A stretch of DNA of 64,000 nucleotides from Algoriphagus marincola DSM 16067 (lineage in GTDB: Bacteria > Bacteroidota > Bacteroidia > Cytophagales > Cyclobacteriaceae): assembly GCF_000429405.1 (NCBI RefSeq), contig NZ_AUBU01000003.1, forward strand, positions 434,001-498,000, given 5' to 3'. Under the pieces are notes generated by a model. The model saw nothing but the letters and a program-made list of their open reading frames with translations, did no database searches and was not told the origin of the DNA. This document shows, in pieces, positions 19,334 to 28,497 of the stretch. A program made the translations under genes and the position numbers. Numbering within the stretch: position 1 is the stretch's first letter; each line of letters begins with the position of its first letter.

Positions 19334-20869
19334 ATGAAAGCATTATTTCAAAACAAATTGAAGGTGATTTTGGCCTTCGCGCTTACCTTAAGTTTTACTT
19401 CCTGTGATTTAGGAGGCGGTGAAGACCCTATTCTTATATCTCCTGACGCAGAATCAATTACCGATTACTTGAGGAATATGTCCTCTGATAATAGTAGTCT
19501 CTTAAACGTTCAGAATATTTCAGGTGGCTCTCAGCGAACAGAAACAAGCAATAAGGTAAATGGAAGTCCCATTGACGGAGGCACTCTCGAATGCCGAACG
19601 ATCCAATATGATCTCAAAAACAATTTCGAAGACATCGCCATTCTTAGGCCGACAAACGGGATCATCTTCCCCGGAGCCTTAGTTATCGCAGATGAAGCTA
19701 CACTGGGCGGTTTGCCTACACCCGCTGCAGTTGACCGTGCTCCCATGACTTTAAGGATTGACCTTCCTGGAATGGGGGAAAATGGGTCCCTAAATGTCGA
19801 AAGTCCTTCTAACTCTGATGTTCAGACAAAAATTGATGAGGCACTTGAATGGTGGAATGCGAATGCCTATCAGGAAGGATATGTGAACGCCGCCAATTCA
19901 AGCTATATCGCGCGCACTTCTTACAGCAGCCGGCAAGTAAGTATGGATATCGGCCTCAATGTGGAATGGGCCCGAGGTGATGTGGAAACCCAATTCAATT
20001 TTGAGTCTACTACCACCGAACGGGTAGCAATGATGTCATTTAAGCAGGTTTTTTATTCAGTGACCATGGATCCGCCGACCAATCCCGGACAGGTTTTTGG
20101 ACCCGATGCCAGCTTGACGGAGATCGAACAAAAATTCGGTCCAAACTCTCCCCCAGCATATGTTCAGGCGGTCAATTATGGCCGGATCATTATGTTTAGA
20201 ATGACAACAACTGAATCAGCTACAGATGCAGAGTTGGAAGGTGCGATGAACTATGCCACTGGATTAACCAATGTATCAGGTACTATTGAAGCGAAATACA
20301 AGTCAATTCTCAACAAGTCCAGCATTACTGTGGTGACCATAGGAGGAAATGCTTCGGTAGCTTCTGAGGCTGTCAATGCCAAAAATTTTGCGGATCTGAA
20401 TTACATCATCACAGGAGATAATGCAGTCTATTCACGAAACAATCCAGGGGTACCTATCTCCTACAAGTTGCACTACTTAAGTGACAATACAACAGCCAAA
20501 TTAGGATATACCACCGAATATCAAGTGAAAACCTGCCAGGAGAAAAAGCATCCTGCTAAAGAAGTGACTTTGAACAATAAAAATGGATTCCTTGGAGTAG
20601 ATGTCCGCTTCACTATCACCTATAAGACCAAGGAAAATGGAATCACATACAACAGGACCATCTCCAGTGGTGATATCAAAACCAATACAAAAACAGCAAA
20701 AACAATCCCAGCTGGTGCATTCGGAATCCGTCTGACTGTCGAGTATCAGGATGGATTTAAGTGGAAGTTTTTGGCAGACAATACTTACAGTAAACCGACT
20801 CAGGTATGTCTGGAGACAACTCAGAACGCTGTTAGAACTAAAATCTTCATCAACCAGGTCAGCTGTTAA
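19334..20869 (+). CDS. Cholesterol-dependent cytolysin-like lipoprotein (CDCL)
   Basis: Pore-forming protein of the thiol-activated cytolysin family. The 511-residue protein has a lipoprotein signal (ALTLSFTSC, lipid on Cys24). Family marks seen in order: an IIFPGALVIAD and LGGLPTPAAVDRAP block (residues 110-137) and RIDLPGM, the domain 1 core of CDCs; FKQVFYSVTMDPPTNPGQVF (236-255); NYGRIIMFRMTTTES (281-295); the glycine pair in TVVTIGGNAS (332-341); and ISYKLHYLSDNTTAKL (375-390). The C-terminal domain 4 is present (about 400-511), but the Trp-rich undecapeptide (ECTGLAWEWWR in classical CDCs) and its cholesterol-binding Thr-Leu pair are not. It therefore fits CDC-like proteins described in Bacteroidetes. 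Receptor and target cells are unknown. Confidence 0.88.
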   Translation: MKALFQNKLKVILAFALTLSFTSCDLGGGEDPILISPDAESITDYLRNMSSDNSSLLNVQNISGGSQRTETSNKVNGSPIDGGTLECRTIQYDLKNNFEDIAILRPTNGIIFPGALVIADEATLGGLPTPAAVDRAPMTLRIDLPGMGENGSLNVESPSNSDVQTKIDEALEWWNANAYQEGYVNAANSSYIARTSYSSRQVSMDIGLNVEWARGDVETQFNFESTTTERVAMMSFKQVFYSVTMDPPTNPGQVFGPDASLTEIEQKFGPNSPPAYVQAVNYGRIIMFRMTTTESATDAELEGAMNYATGLTNVSGTIEAKYKSILNKSSITVVTIGGNASVASEAVNAKNFADLNYIITGDNAVYSRNNPGVPISYKLHYLSDNTTAKLGYTTEYQVKTCQEKKHPAKEVTLNNKNGFLGVDVRFTITYKTKENGITYNRTISSGDIKTNTKTAKTIPAGAFGIRLTVEYQDGFKWKFLADNTYSKPTQVCLETTQNAVRTKIFINQVSC

Positions 20870-20878
20870 ATCAAATTT

Positions 20879-20907
20879 GGCCAGAGAATGTATTCTATTC
20901 TCTGGCC
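20879..20907. terminator. Shared hairpin between convergent cytolysin and kinase genes
   Basis: A perfect 11-bp stem (20879-20889 with 20897-20907, GGCCAGAGAAT/ATTCTCTGGCC) with a 7-nt loop. It starts 10 bp after the cytolysin stop and covers the last codons of the kinase gene, so it can end transcripts from either side. T-tracts are weak in both directions. Confidence 0.6.
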
Positions 20908-23495
20908 GTTATAAGTTGCTCATAGTAAGTTGCCTTTTCCTGATTACCGATTTGAAGATAAGCCTGTGCTAATTGACTATTTACTTTTGAAATTTCTTCG
21001 GAATTGGAATCAGAATCCGCCTGAAAAATCTTCAGAGCATCTTCAAGAAAATCTATGGCGGTAGAAAAATCTCCCATCGCTAGCAAGCACCCACCAAAAG
21101 CTTGTTGGCTTTGGGCGATTTGAATATGGTTCTCTGGTAATAGATCTTGCCTGATTTTTAAACTTTCCTGAAAATAAATTTTTGCATCCTGATATCGCAA
21201 TTCATCCATTGCTATTTTGCCAAGGTTCATTCTTGGACTAGCTTTTCTAGGATCTCTTTCAGATAAAAGTTCATCAAAAACTTGAAGGCTCACTTCATAA
21301 ACCTCTCGGGCATTTTTCAAATCTCCAGAAGCATAATAGGCATTTCCCAAACTGCCTTTAAGCGCACCATAATAATAATGAGAGGTCCCAAAAATAGAAT
21401 CTATAACAGAAATTGCAGATTGATAATAAGGAACCGCTTCTCTCGGCTGACCAAGGCCAATTAAAGTCCTTCCCATATTTCCCAAACTAGCTACTGTCTC
21501 TACATGATAATCGCCGAGAATAGCCTGTCTCTGTTCGAGTGATTTTTTCACATATTCAAGAGCCTGCTCATAGTCCCCTAAATCTTGGTAAAAGCTCCCA
21601 AAATAATTATAGGCATAGGCTATTTCCAGATGAGGCTCATCAAAAAGCTTCCTTTTCATCTCCAAAGACTCGTTCAGGTATTTTCGAGCAGAGTCCAATC
21701 GGTCTAATTTTCTGGCTGTTGCTCCCTTCATGTGTAGCAAAGTGGCTAATTCAATATCGGGTGAAATATTCTCCTGCATGGATAATTGAAGTCCAATACT
21801 TAAAGCTGAATCAGCCTGTGAGTAATTTGCCATGTCATAATAGGCAGTACCCAACTCCAGAAAAGCGGCAGACAAAACATCTCCATCATTAATCCCCGCA
21901 TCAGAAAGTCTCCTAATGGCCTTTTCTGAAAAGTACTGAGATGAATCAAGTACTCCGTACATAAAAAATGTACTCGAAATCAAAAGCTCATTTCTTGCAA
22001 GCGTTTCGGGCGAAACATCGGGAAGGCTCAGATTTATTTTATAGGCCTGATCGATTGATTGCTTTGCCTTTTCATATTGTCCAAGGCTTATATAAACGGG
22101 GCCTAATCGCATCAGCATATCTGCATAAAGCTCTGGGTCATCGCCCAAGTTTTTTTCCAGATTTATCAACCCTTGATCTAAAAGCTGCACTGCTGTAATG
22201 GTATCTGCTCCTCCTATATTAGGATCTGCAGCCGAAAATACATCAGTAATCAAATTGGTAATCTGATTAGCTCGCTTGGCCTCTGCCAAAGCTATATTTC
22301 GCTGTTCCCTTAATTGAAAGGTATAAAACACACCAAGCGCCACTAACAATAATACTGCGGTGTTTACTACTACTAGAATGGTACGATTTCTTCGGATGTA
22401 TTTTTTAGCGCGATAGGACCAATCCTCCCGATGTGCAAGAATAGGATAGGTTTGCTCAAAATTTTCCAAATCCCGAACAAGCTCATCGACAGAAGCATAG
22501 CGATCATCCGGATACTTTTCAAGCGACTTCTTGCAAATCAATGACAGATCATCTGCAAAGGCAACCGACCCAAATTCTTTTAATAGTTTAAAGTTGGCTC
22601 CATTTCCTTCAAGCACTGCTTTCTTCAATGCAGTGGGGTCTTCGAAATACTGTTTGAAAGGATGATAGCCACAAAGCAACTCAAACAAGACAACACCCAA
22701 TGAATAAATATCCGAAACCGTATTTGGGTGATTTCTTTCAATCTGCTCTGGAGAGGCATAGGCTAAGGTAAAGCTCCCCTCCTGCTCATTTCCTTCTTCC
22801 ATCATTTGAGATACGCCAAAATCAAGCAACTTCACCTGGCCGTCCCCATTCACAATTATATTTTGTGGCTTGATATCAAGATGGGCAATCATCGATTGAT
22901 GGGCATACTGTAATGCATGGCAGACTTGCTTGAAAAGTTTCAGGCGCTCCATAAGCCCAAGGTTATTTATACTGCAATAATCTAGAAGATTATTACCTGC
23001 AACCCACTCCATGGTAAAAAATGGTCTCTCGTCTTCGGTAAAACCTCCATCATATAATCTGCCAATATTGGGATGATTGAGCTTTGCAAGAATTTGTCTT
23101 TCCCGATCAAAAAAACTACGATAGGCAGGATTGATCATCAATGGTTTCATCAATTTGATTGCCACCACCTGATCAAACTGACCATCCACCCGAATACCTT
23201 TAAACACGGTCCCCATCGCCCCTTGACCTACCAGCTCCTTGAGTTGAAATGGACCTATTGATTCATTAATAAGCTCATGATCATTATCCAAAATAGAAAA
23301 GACACTACCTGTACCTGCCTTGAAAATAGGATGGGAATCTAAATCAGCTTCAAGCAAATCGGTAAGCTGATCATAAAGAGCAGGATTCTTTTCAGCAATT
23401 TCTTGGAGTCGAGCTTTCCTATCAGTTTCGGACAGCTCAGTTAATTCATGAAAAAGTCCTGAAACCTCTTCCCACTTTCCATCTCCTCTCTTCAT
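20895..23495 (-). CDS. Transmembrane serine/threonine kinase with TPR sensor
   Basis: Hanks-type kinase, 866 residues. A cytoplasmic N-terminal region (1-80) is followed by the kinase domain: glycine loop GQGAMGTV (90-97), ATP-binding Lys114 in VAIKLMK, catalytic HLDIKPQN with Asp207, DFG at 225-227 and ASPEQ at 247-251. A single membrane helix (about 372-393) separates it from a long outer region of at least nine tetratricopeptide-like repeats, including LGTAYYDMANYSQADSA and LGNAYYASGDLKNA. HLD instead of the usual HRD is common in this group. It follows an ECF sigma gene on the same strand by 98 bp, as in the known ECF-kinase pairs, suggesting that the kinase controls the sigma factor. Confidence 0.88.
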   Translation of the reverse strand: MKRGDGKWEEVSGLFHELTELSETDRKARLQEIAEKNPALYDQLTDLLEADLDSHPIFKAGTGSVFSILDNDHELINESIGPFQLKELVGQGAMGTVFKGIRVDGQFDQVVAIKLMKPLMINPAYRSFFDRERQILAKLNHPNIGRLYDGGFTEDERPFFTMEWVAGNNLLDYCSINNLGLMERLKLFKQVCHALQYAHQSMIAHLDIKPQNIIVNGDGQVKLLDFGVSQMMEEGNEQEGSFTLAYASPEQIERNHPNTVSDIYSLGVVLFELLCGYHPFKQYFEDPTALKKAVLEGNGANFKLLKEFGSVAFADDLSLICKKSLEKYPDDRYASVDELVRDLENFEQTYPILAHREDWSYRAKKYIRRNRTILVVVNTAVLLLVALGVFYTFQLREQRNIALAEAKRANQITNLITDVFSAADPNIGGADTITAVQLLDQGLINLEKNLGDDPELYADMLMRLGPVYISLGQYEKAKQSIDQAYKINLSLPDVSPETLARNELLISSTFFMYGVLDSSQYFSEKAIRRLSDAGINDGDVLSAAFLELGTAYYDMANYSQADSALSIGLQLSMQENISPDIELATLLHMKGATARKLDRLDSARKYLNESLEMKRKLFDEPHLEIAYAYNYFGSFYQDLGDYEQALEYVKKSLEQRQAILGDYHVETVASLGNMGRTLIGLGQPREAVPYYQSAISVIDSIFGTSHYYYGALKGSLGNAYYASGDLKNAREVYEVSLQVFDELLSERDPRKASPRMNLGKIAMDELRYQDAKIYFQESLKIRQDLLPENHIQIAQSQQAFGGCLLAMGDFSTAIDFLEDALKIFQADSDSNSEEISKVNSQLAQAYLQIGNQEKATYYEQLITARE

Positions 23496-23593
23496 TTTAT
23501 TTACTTTTTAAAAAATTCATTTGATAAATAGGTATAGGTTTTAAAAGGGAGTTTTATACAGAATCTAAGTTCATCCTCCTGGTCGCAACCGAT

Positions 23594-24136
23594 TCAGTTT
23601 TTCAACTCCTTACTAAGCCAAGCTTTTGCAAGGCGCCAATCTCTTCTCACTGTATCAATCGATACTCCCATCATCTCAGCAATTTCTTCGTGTTTGTAGC
23701 CACCGAAAAAATGGAACTCTACTACCCTGCAATGCCGATTATTCAAGGCTTTAAGTCTATTCAAAGCATCATTTAGCTGCAAAACTTCCTCTGGGGAGGT
23801 CATGACAGCCTGATTAGCAGAGCCGTAAGTAAGCTGTATCTGATCTCCACCCCGCTTCTGTCGCTTTTTTTGCCTAGCATAATCTACCAGAAACCTCCTC
23901 ATTACGATGGCAGCTATCGCCAGAAAATGGTTTTTATCGGCGTAGCCTTTCTGACTACCGTCCATTTTGAGATAAGCTTCATGAACCAAGGCTGCTGTAT
24001 CCAAGGTGCTAGACTGAAACTCAGATCGGAGTTTTTGCCTTGCCATCTTCGATAATTCATCATAACATCTCAGGAATTGGGAACGAATGGCCGAAAAATT
24101 TCCAGGTCCCATTCCTGTCATCATCACTTCACGCAT
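23594..24136 (-). CDS. ECF-like sigma factor (TIGR02999 type, kinase-linked)
   Basis: RNA polymerase sigma factor of the extracytoplasmic function class. The 180-residue protein has region 2 with ALVHEAYLKM, FLAIAAIVMRRFLVDYAR, followed by region 4 with RVVEFHFFGGYKHEEIAEMMGVS and TVRRDWRLAKAWL, the helix-turn-helix that reads the -35 element. This arrangement is typical of the TIGR02999 group, which often lies next to Ser/Thr kinase genes, as here. No anti-sigma factor gene is near, so phosphorylation may be the control (inference). Start: ATG at 24136; the frame also has a TTG two codons upstream. Confidence 0.85.
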   Translation of the reverse strand: MREVMMTGMGPGNFSAIRSQFLRCYDELSKMARQKLRSEFQSSTLDTAALVHEAYLKMDGSQKGYADKNHFLAIAAIVMRRFLVDYARQKKRQKRGGDQIQLTYGSANQAVMTSPEEVLQLNDALNRLKALNNRHCRVVEFHFFGGYKHEEIAEMMGVSIDTVRRDWRLAKAWLSKELKN

Positions 24137-24271
24137 ATTCAAAAGTTTTTTTGCTTAGGAAAAATAATATGCAAGCGTGTAAAAGCCTAAAAATCAATAA
24201 ATTATTTTAAAAAAAATTATACTATTCTTGGATCTGCTTAATTATTCAAAAAGTATTGCTGAAAAAATAAA

Positions 24272-24299
24272 GGTGAAAGATTATTATTTATCTTTCACC
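24272..24299 (-). terminator. Intrinsic terminator of lysS
   Basis: A perfect 10-bp stem (24272-24281 with 24290-24299, GGTGAAAGAT/ATCTTTCACC) with an 8-nt AT loop. On the minus strand it lies 27 bp past the lysS stop codon and is followed by a T-rich tail (TTTATTTTTTC). Confidence 0.85.
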
Positions 24300-24326
24300 T
24301 TAAAGATTGTTTGAAATAAATAGGGT

Positions 24327-26033
24327 TTAATCCACTACTTCGACAGTCAGGGTTTCACCTTCTTTGGTCACTTTGACGACACCTTTTTTGGTGAGCCCTT
24401 TCATAGAGACATCCCACTTTTTATTGCTAAGACCAGCTTCTTCTTTGACATCCAAAAGGTTTGCCGGGCTACTTTTACTGATCAATTCGAATACAATTTT
24501 CTCCTCCTCGGACAATGCAACTGCTTTCTTTTCAGGTCTCATTTGAGGGAAGAAAAGCACTTCCTGAATGGTGAAATTATTCGTGAGTAGCATGGTCAAA
24601 CGGTCAATTCCTATTCCCAAACCAGAAGTAGGTGGCATCCCATATTCCAATGCTCTCAAGAAATCCTCATCCATCGCCATAGCCTCATCATCTCCACGAG
24701 CTGCCAACTTCAGCTGGTCTTCGAAACGCTCTCGCTGATCAATTGGATCATTCAGCTCTGTGTAGGCATTAGCTATTTCTTTTCCATTTACAAAAAGCTC
24801 AAAACGCTCCACTAATCCTTCCTCGGTGCGGTGCTTCTTGGCCAAAGGTGTCATCTCGATCGGGTAATCTGTGATGTAGGTAGGTTGGATCAAATGCGCT
24901 TCCACTTTTGCTCCGAAGATTTCATCGATCAATTTTCCCTTACCCATGGAGTCATCCACCTCTATGGCCAATTTTTTACAGACTTCACGAAGTTCTTGCT
25001 CATCCATTTGACTGACATCAATACCTGCATATTCCTTGATAGAATCATACATGGTCAGGCGTCGATAGGGTCCTGCAAAATCAATAATATGCTCTCCTAC
25101 CTTTACTTTCGTACTCTCGTGTATGGTCTCCGTGACTTTTTCGATCAGTTCTTCGACCATCTCCATCATCCAGATGTAATCCTTGTAAGCCACATAGATT
25201 TCCATGGAAGTGAATTCAGGATTATGAGTTCGGTCCATTCCTTCATTTCGGAACATTTTCCCAAATTCATAGACCCCATCAAAACCTCCTACGATCAATC
25301 GTTTCAGGTATAATTCATTGGCTATGCGCAAAAACAGAGGCATGTCCAAGGTATTGTGATGAGTTTGGAAAGGACGTGCTGCCGCTCCACCGTGAACAGC
25401 CTGAAGAATAGGCGTCTCCACCTCTAACCAACCATGATCATCAAAGTATCGACGCATGGTAGAAATGATCTTGGATCGCGTGACAAAAGTTTTCTTAACC
25501 TCAGGATTGACGGTAAGATCCACATAGCGCTGTCTGTAGCGAAGTTCAGGGTCAGTAAATCCATCATAGATATTACCCTCTTCATCTCTTTTTACCACTG
25601 GAAGTGGCTTAACTGCTTTAGAAAGTACCTTAAGCTCAGTTACATGTAGAGAAATCTCCCCTGTCTGCGTGGTAAAAATATATCCTTTGACTCCGATGAA
25701 ATCTCCGATTCCCAGTAGCTTTTTAAAAACTGAATTGTAAAGCGTCTTATCATCCTCCGGACAAATATCATCCCGTCTTACATAGATCTGTAGACGGCCA
25801 GTCGAATCTTGAATCTCAGCAAAAGATGCCGATCCCATAATTCGTCTTGACATCAAGCGTCCAGCAATGGAAATACTCTTATAGTCGTTTTTTCGATTTT
25901 CGTAATTTTGATGAATATCTTCTGCGGTCACATTGATTGGAAAAGCCTCCGCTGGGTAGGGATTCAATCCCAATTTCATTAGCTCTTCCCTGTCTCTACG
26001 ACGCTCTATTTCCTGTTCGCTCAATACTTGCAT
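24327..26033 (-). CDS. lysS: Lysyl-tRNA synthetase, class II
   Basis: Charges tRNA-Lys with lysine. The 568-residue protein has an N-terminal OB-fold anticodon-binding domain (SISIAGRLMSRRIMGSASFA near residue 53), then the class II core with motif 2 in FRNEGMDRTHNPEF near residue 262 and motif 3 in GLGIGIDRLTMLL near residue 477. A C-terminal extension of about 60 residues past the core (SSPANLLDVKEEAGLSNKKW) is absent from E. coli LysS but usual in Bacteroidetes. ATG at 26033. Upstream on the same strand, 66 bp away, is the proline dehydrogenase gene. Confidence 0.95.
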   Translation of the reverse strand: MQVLSEQEIERRRDREELMKLGLNPYPAEAFPINVTAEDIHQNYENRKNDYKSISIAGRLMSRRIMGSASFAEIQDSTGRLQIYVRRDDICPEDDKTLYNSVFKKLLGIGDFIGVKGYIFTTQTGEISLHVTELKVLSKAVKPLPVVKRDEEGNIYDGFTDPELRYRQRYVDLTVNPEVKKTFVTRSKIISTMRRYFDDHGWLEVETPILQAVHGGAAARPFQTHHNTLDMPLFLRIANELYLKRLIVGGFDGVYEFGKMFRNEGMDRTHNPEFTSMEIYVAYKDYIWMMEMVEELIEKVTETIHESTKVKVGEHIIDFAGPYRRLTMYDSIKEYAGIDVSQMDEQELREVCKKLAIEVDDSMGKGKLIDEIFGAKVEAHLIQPTYITDYPIEMTPLAKKHRTEEGLVERFELFVNGKEIANAYTELNDPIDQRERFEDQLKLAARGDDEAMAMDEDFLRALEYGMPPTSGLGIGIDRLTMLLTNNFTIQEVLFFPQMRPEKKAVALSEEEKIVFELISKSSPANLLDVKEEAGLSNKKWDVSMKGLTKKGVVKVTKEGETLTVEVVD

Positions 26034-26053
26034 TTTATCAATCTATAGTTCGG

Positions 26054-26095
26054 TTACTACTCACTATTTACTTCTTACGACTTACTACTTTTACG
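26054..26095. repeat. Degenerate TTAC-rich tract
   Basis: About 40 bp between proline dehydrogenase and lysS contain five TTAC units in the same orientation separated by 4-8 bp (TTACTAC, TTTAC, CTTACG, CTTACTAC, TTTACG). It looks like a decayed short tandem repeat. No function is evident. Confidence 0.4.
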
Positions 26096-26098
26096 CTA

Positions 26099-27274
26099 TC
26101 AATCGCCCTTCCTACGCTTCATTTCACGCTTCACCAATTCAAACTCCCTACTGCTCTGTCCCGCAATGGAAGTATTCTCAGCAGCACGGCGAGTGAGGTA
26201 AGGCATGACTTTCTCCACAGGTCCATAAGGAACATATTTCACTACATTATATCCTGCCTTGGCCAGGTTAAATGAAATATTATCACTCATCCCGTACAAT
26301 TGAGAAAAAAACACTCTGCTATCCTGAGGATCTAAGCCAAACTCATCCATAAGCTCGGTTAGCTCCAGGTTACTTTTCTCATTATGAGAGGCACAGACTA
26401 AATAAATTCCGTTTTCTACACAGAATCTAATTGCTGCATCATAGTCCCTGTCAGTTGCAGCTTTATTTGGCTGGATTGGATCGGGGTAGCCCATATCTTC
26501 GGCTCGCTCCCGCTCTTTTTCCATGTAGGCACCTCTTACAGGTTTGGCTCCGAATAGGTAACCTTTCTCCTGAGCTACTTGATGCGCCTTCATCAGCCTT
26601 GCCAAGGAATCATGTCGATACATCTGATAGGTATTGTAAACCACACAGCGCTCCTTGTTATATTTTTCCATGGCTTCATAAGCCAAATCATCAATTACAT
26701 CCTGAAACCAAGACTCTTCTGCATCCACCATGACCCGAATACCCAAGTCATGAGCAGCTTTGCAAAGACGGTCCACTCTTTCTTTTACTCGATCGAATGC
26801 TTTTTCTTCAGCTTGAGTCAGTTTCTGACCGGCCTGGATTTTTTCCATGATGTGAAAATCCCCCAAGCCTGTTGTTTTGAAAACCCCAAACGGCATGTAA
26901 TCCGTCTCTGCGGATTTTAGCATGGTTTGGTAAATTTCCTCCGTCGTCTTTTCAAAACTTTCCTCATCTCCCTTCCCTTCCACCGATAGATCCAAAATTG
27001 CCTGAACTCCATAATCAGCTAGTTTTTGACAAGCCAATATGGTTTCGTCGATGGTCTCTCCACCGCAGAAATGTCCAAACATGGTCTTTTTCATGATGCC
27101 TTTGATCGGCAACTTCAGCTTGAAGGCCAAGTTTGCCAAGCCAACCCCCAAATCTGAAATCAGATTATTATTCAGGGTAGCAAAAATCAAATACATTTTT
27201 CGAAGCTCGGCATCAGTCTTGGATGCAAAGGCAACTTCTAGATTCTCAAAAGAAATTTTGGGTTTCACTGCCAT
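26099..27274 (-). CDS. Proline dehydrogenase
   Basis: FAD-dependent enzyme that oxidises proline to pyrroline-5-carboxylate. This is a monofunctional (PutA-N-like) form of 391 residues with no fused P5C dehydrogenase. Seen: VMVDAEESWFQ near residue 195, KPVRGAYMEKER near residue 263 and the C-terminal signature YVPYGPVEKVMPYLTRRAAE near residue 348, with the Arg pair that grips the substrate carboxylate. Start: ATG at 27274 (MAVKPKIS); the frame remains open ten codons upstream. It is followed by lysS on the same strand. proC, the reverse step, is in this window at 49098 but unlinked. Confidence 0.92.
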   Translation of the reverse strand: MAVKPKISFENLEVAFASKTDAELRKMYLIFATLNNNLISDLGVGLANLAFKLKLPIKGIMKKTMFGHFCGGETIDETILACQKLADYGVQAILDLSVEGKGDEESFEKTTEEIYQTMLKSAETDYMPFGVFKTTGLGDFHIMEKIQAGQKLTQAEEKAFDRVKERVDRLCKAAHDLGIRVMVDAEESWFQDVIDDLAYEAMEKYNKERCVVYNTYQMYRHDSLARLMKAHQVAQEKGYLFGAKPVRGAYMEKERERAEDMGYPDPIQPNKAATDRDYDAAIRFCVENGIYLVCASHNEKSNLELTELMDEFGLDPQDSRVFFSQLYGMSDNISFNLAKAGYNVVKYVPYGPVEKVMPYLTRRAAENTSIAGQSSREFELVKREMKRRKGD

Positions 27275-27414
27275 ACAGCGCAAATTAAGTCGCAAAGATA
27301 TCAAAAAAACAGCTTTGACTTCCTTTTTGTTAGGAAATATGAGAAGAGTCTTGGCAGCAAAAAATTATAGAAATTGCAGGCTGAATTGAGACCAAAAAAG
27401 AGATTTAGGAATTA

Positions 27415-28497
27415 TTGATCCATTTGATTTTGAAAAAACTCTTTAATAAAAGAAACCATAAAAATCCGCTCATTATTTCAGGGCCTTGTAGCATCGAATC
27501 ACCCAATCAACTTGAGGAAACAGTAAGTCAATTGGTAGACCAGGGCATCGAAATCATCCGTGGAGGTGTATGGAAGCCCAGAACCAGACCAGGAAGTTTC
27601 GAAGGGCTCGGATCCATTGCATTACCTTGGATCCAGGAAATAAAAAGTAAATATCCTGTCAAATTTACTATTGAGGTCGCCTCAGCTGAACACGTCGAGG
27701 AAGCTTTGAAATACGACATTGATATCTTTTGGATAGGTGCAAGGTCCACGGTCAACCCATTTACGGTACAGGAGATTGCGGATAGCCTAAAAGGAACAGG
27801 AAAGCCAGTGATGATCAAAAACCCCGTCAATGCAGACCTCAGCCTTTGGATGGGCGCTGTAGAAAGATTCCAAAAAGCGGGTATTACCGACCTAGCAGTG
27901 ATTCATAGAGGTTTCAGCAATTTTAGGGATACCATTCACCGCAATTCACCGCTTTGGCAGATACCGATTGAGTTTCGCACTCATTTTCCAGAGATCATGA
28001 TGATCAATGACCCAAGCCATATTTCAGGAAAAAGGGAGTTAGTACCATTAATCGCACAGAAAGCATTGGACTTGAATTTTGATGGCTTGATGATAGAAAG
28101 TCATATCGATCCGGATAATGCGTGGTCGGATGCCCAGCAACAACTCACTCCAGCTGCTCTAAAAAAGATGCTTTCTGAGCTTAAAACTAGAAAGGTGAAG
28201 TTTGAAGGTCAAAAGATGAAATCCCAACTCGAGGAAATCCGTCAGCAAATTGATCAAGCCGACCATGATTTGCTGGAAGCTTTGCATAGAAGATTCGAAT
28301 TGGTTGAGAAGATTGGGGAATACAAAAAGCTCAATAATGTAGCAGTCCTTCAGTTGGATCGATGGAAAGAGATTTTCGAATCTAGACCTGATTGGGGCAA
28401 ACCATTGGGATTGAATAAAGACTTGATTCAGGAAATCTTCGGATTATTACATCAGGAGTCAATTCGAAAACAAACTGAGATCTTGGATTCTGAATAA
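27415..28497 (+). CDS. DAHP synthase-chorismate mutase fusion, isozyme 1
   Basis: Bifunctional enzyme. The N-terminal part (about residues 17-265) condenses phosphoenolpyruvate and erythrose 4-phosphate to DAHP; it has ISGPCSIES, KPRTRPGSFEG, IGARSTVNPF, VIHRGF and NDPSHISGKR. The C-terminal AroQ-type chorismate mutase (about 268-355) has IRQQIDQADHDLLEALHRR and EKIGEYKK with the expected Arg and Lys positions. No ATG opens the frame: TTG codons at 27415, 27424 and 27430 are the only candidates, with AGGA four bases before the first. It is divergent from proline dehydrogenase. A paralogue of the same design follows 385 bp downstream; unlike that copy, this gene has no visible leader peptide or attenuator. 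Confidence 0.88.
   Translation: MIHLILKKLFNKRNHKNPLIISGPCSIESPNQLEETVSQLVDQGIEIIRGGVWKPRTRPGSFEGLGSIALPWIQEIKSKYPVKFTIEVASAEHVEEALKYDIDIFWIGARSTVNPFTVQEIADSLKGTGKPVMIKNPVNADLSLWMGAVERFQKAGITDLAVIHRGFSNFRDTIHRNSPLWQIPIEFRTHFPEIMMINDPSHISGKRELVPLIAQKALDLNFDGLMIESHIDPDNAWSDAQQQLTPAALKKMLSELKTRKVKFEGQKMKSQLEEIRQQIDQADHDLLEALHRRFELVEKIGEYKKLNNVAVLQLDRWKEIFESRPDWGKPLGLNKDLIQEIFGLLHQESIRKQTEILDSE

Noticed and set aside
24831..25313. 160-codon frame on the plus strand inside lysS
   Set aside because: It lies wholly opposite the well-conserved lysS coding region; no family motif, so a shadow frame. The same applies to similar frames opposite the kinase, gyrB, proline dehydrogenase and rhodopsin-linked genes.
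27338..27388. 16-codon ATG frame before DAHP synthase isozyme 1 as a second leader peptide
   Set aside because: It has just one Tyr and no Phe codon, and no terminator hairpin lies between it and the gene, so there is no attenuator evidence.
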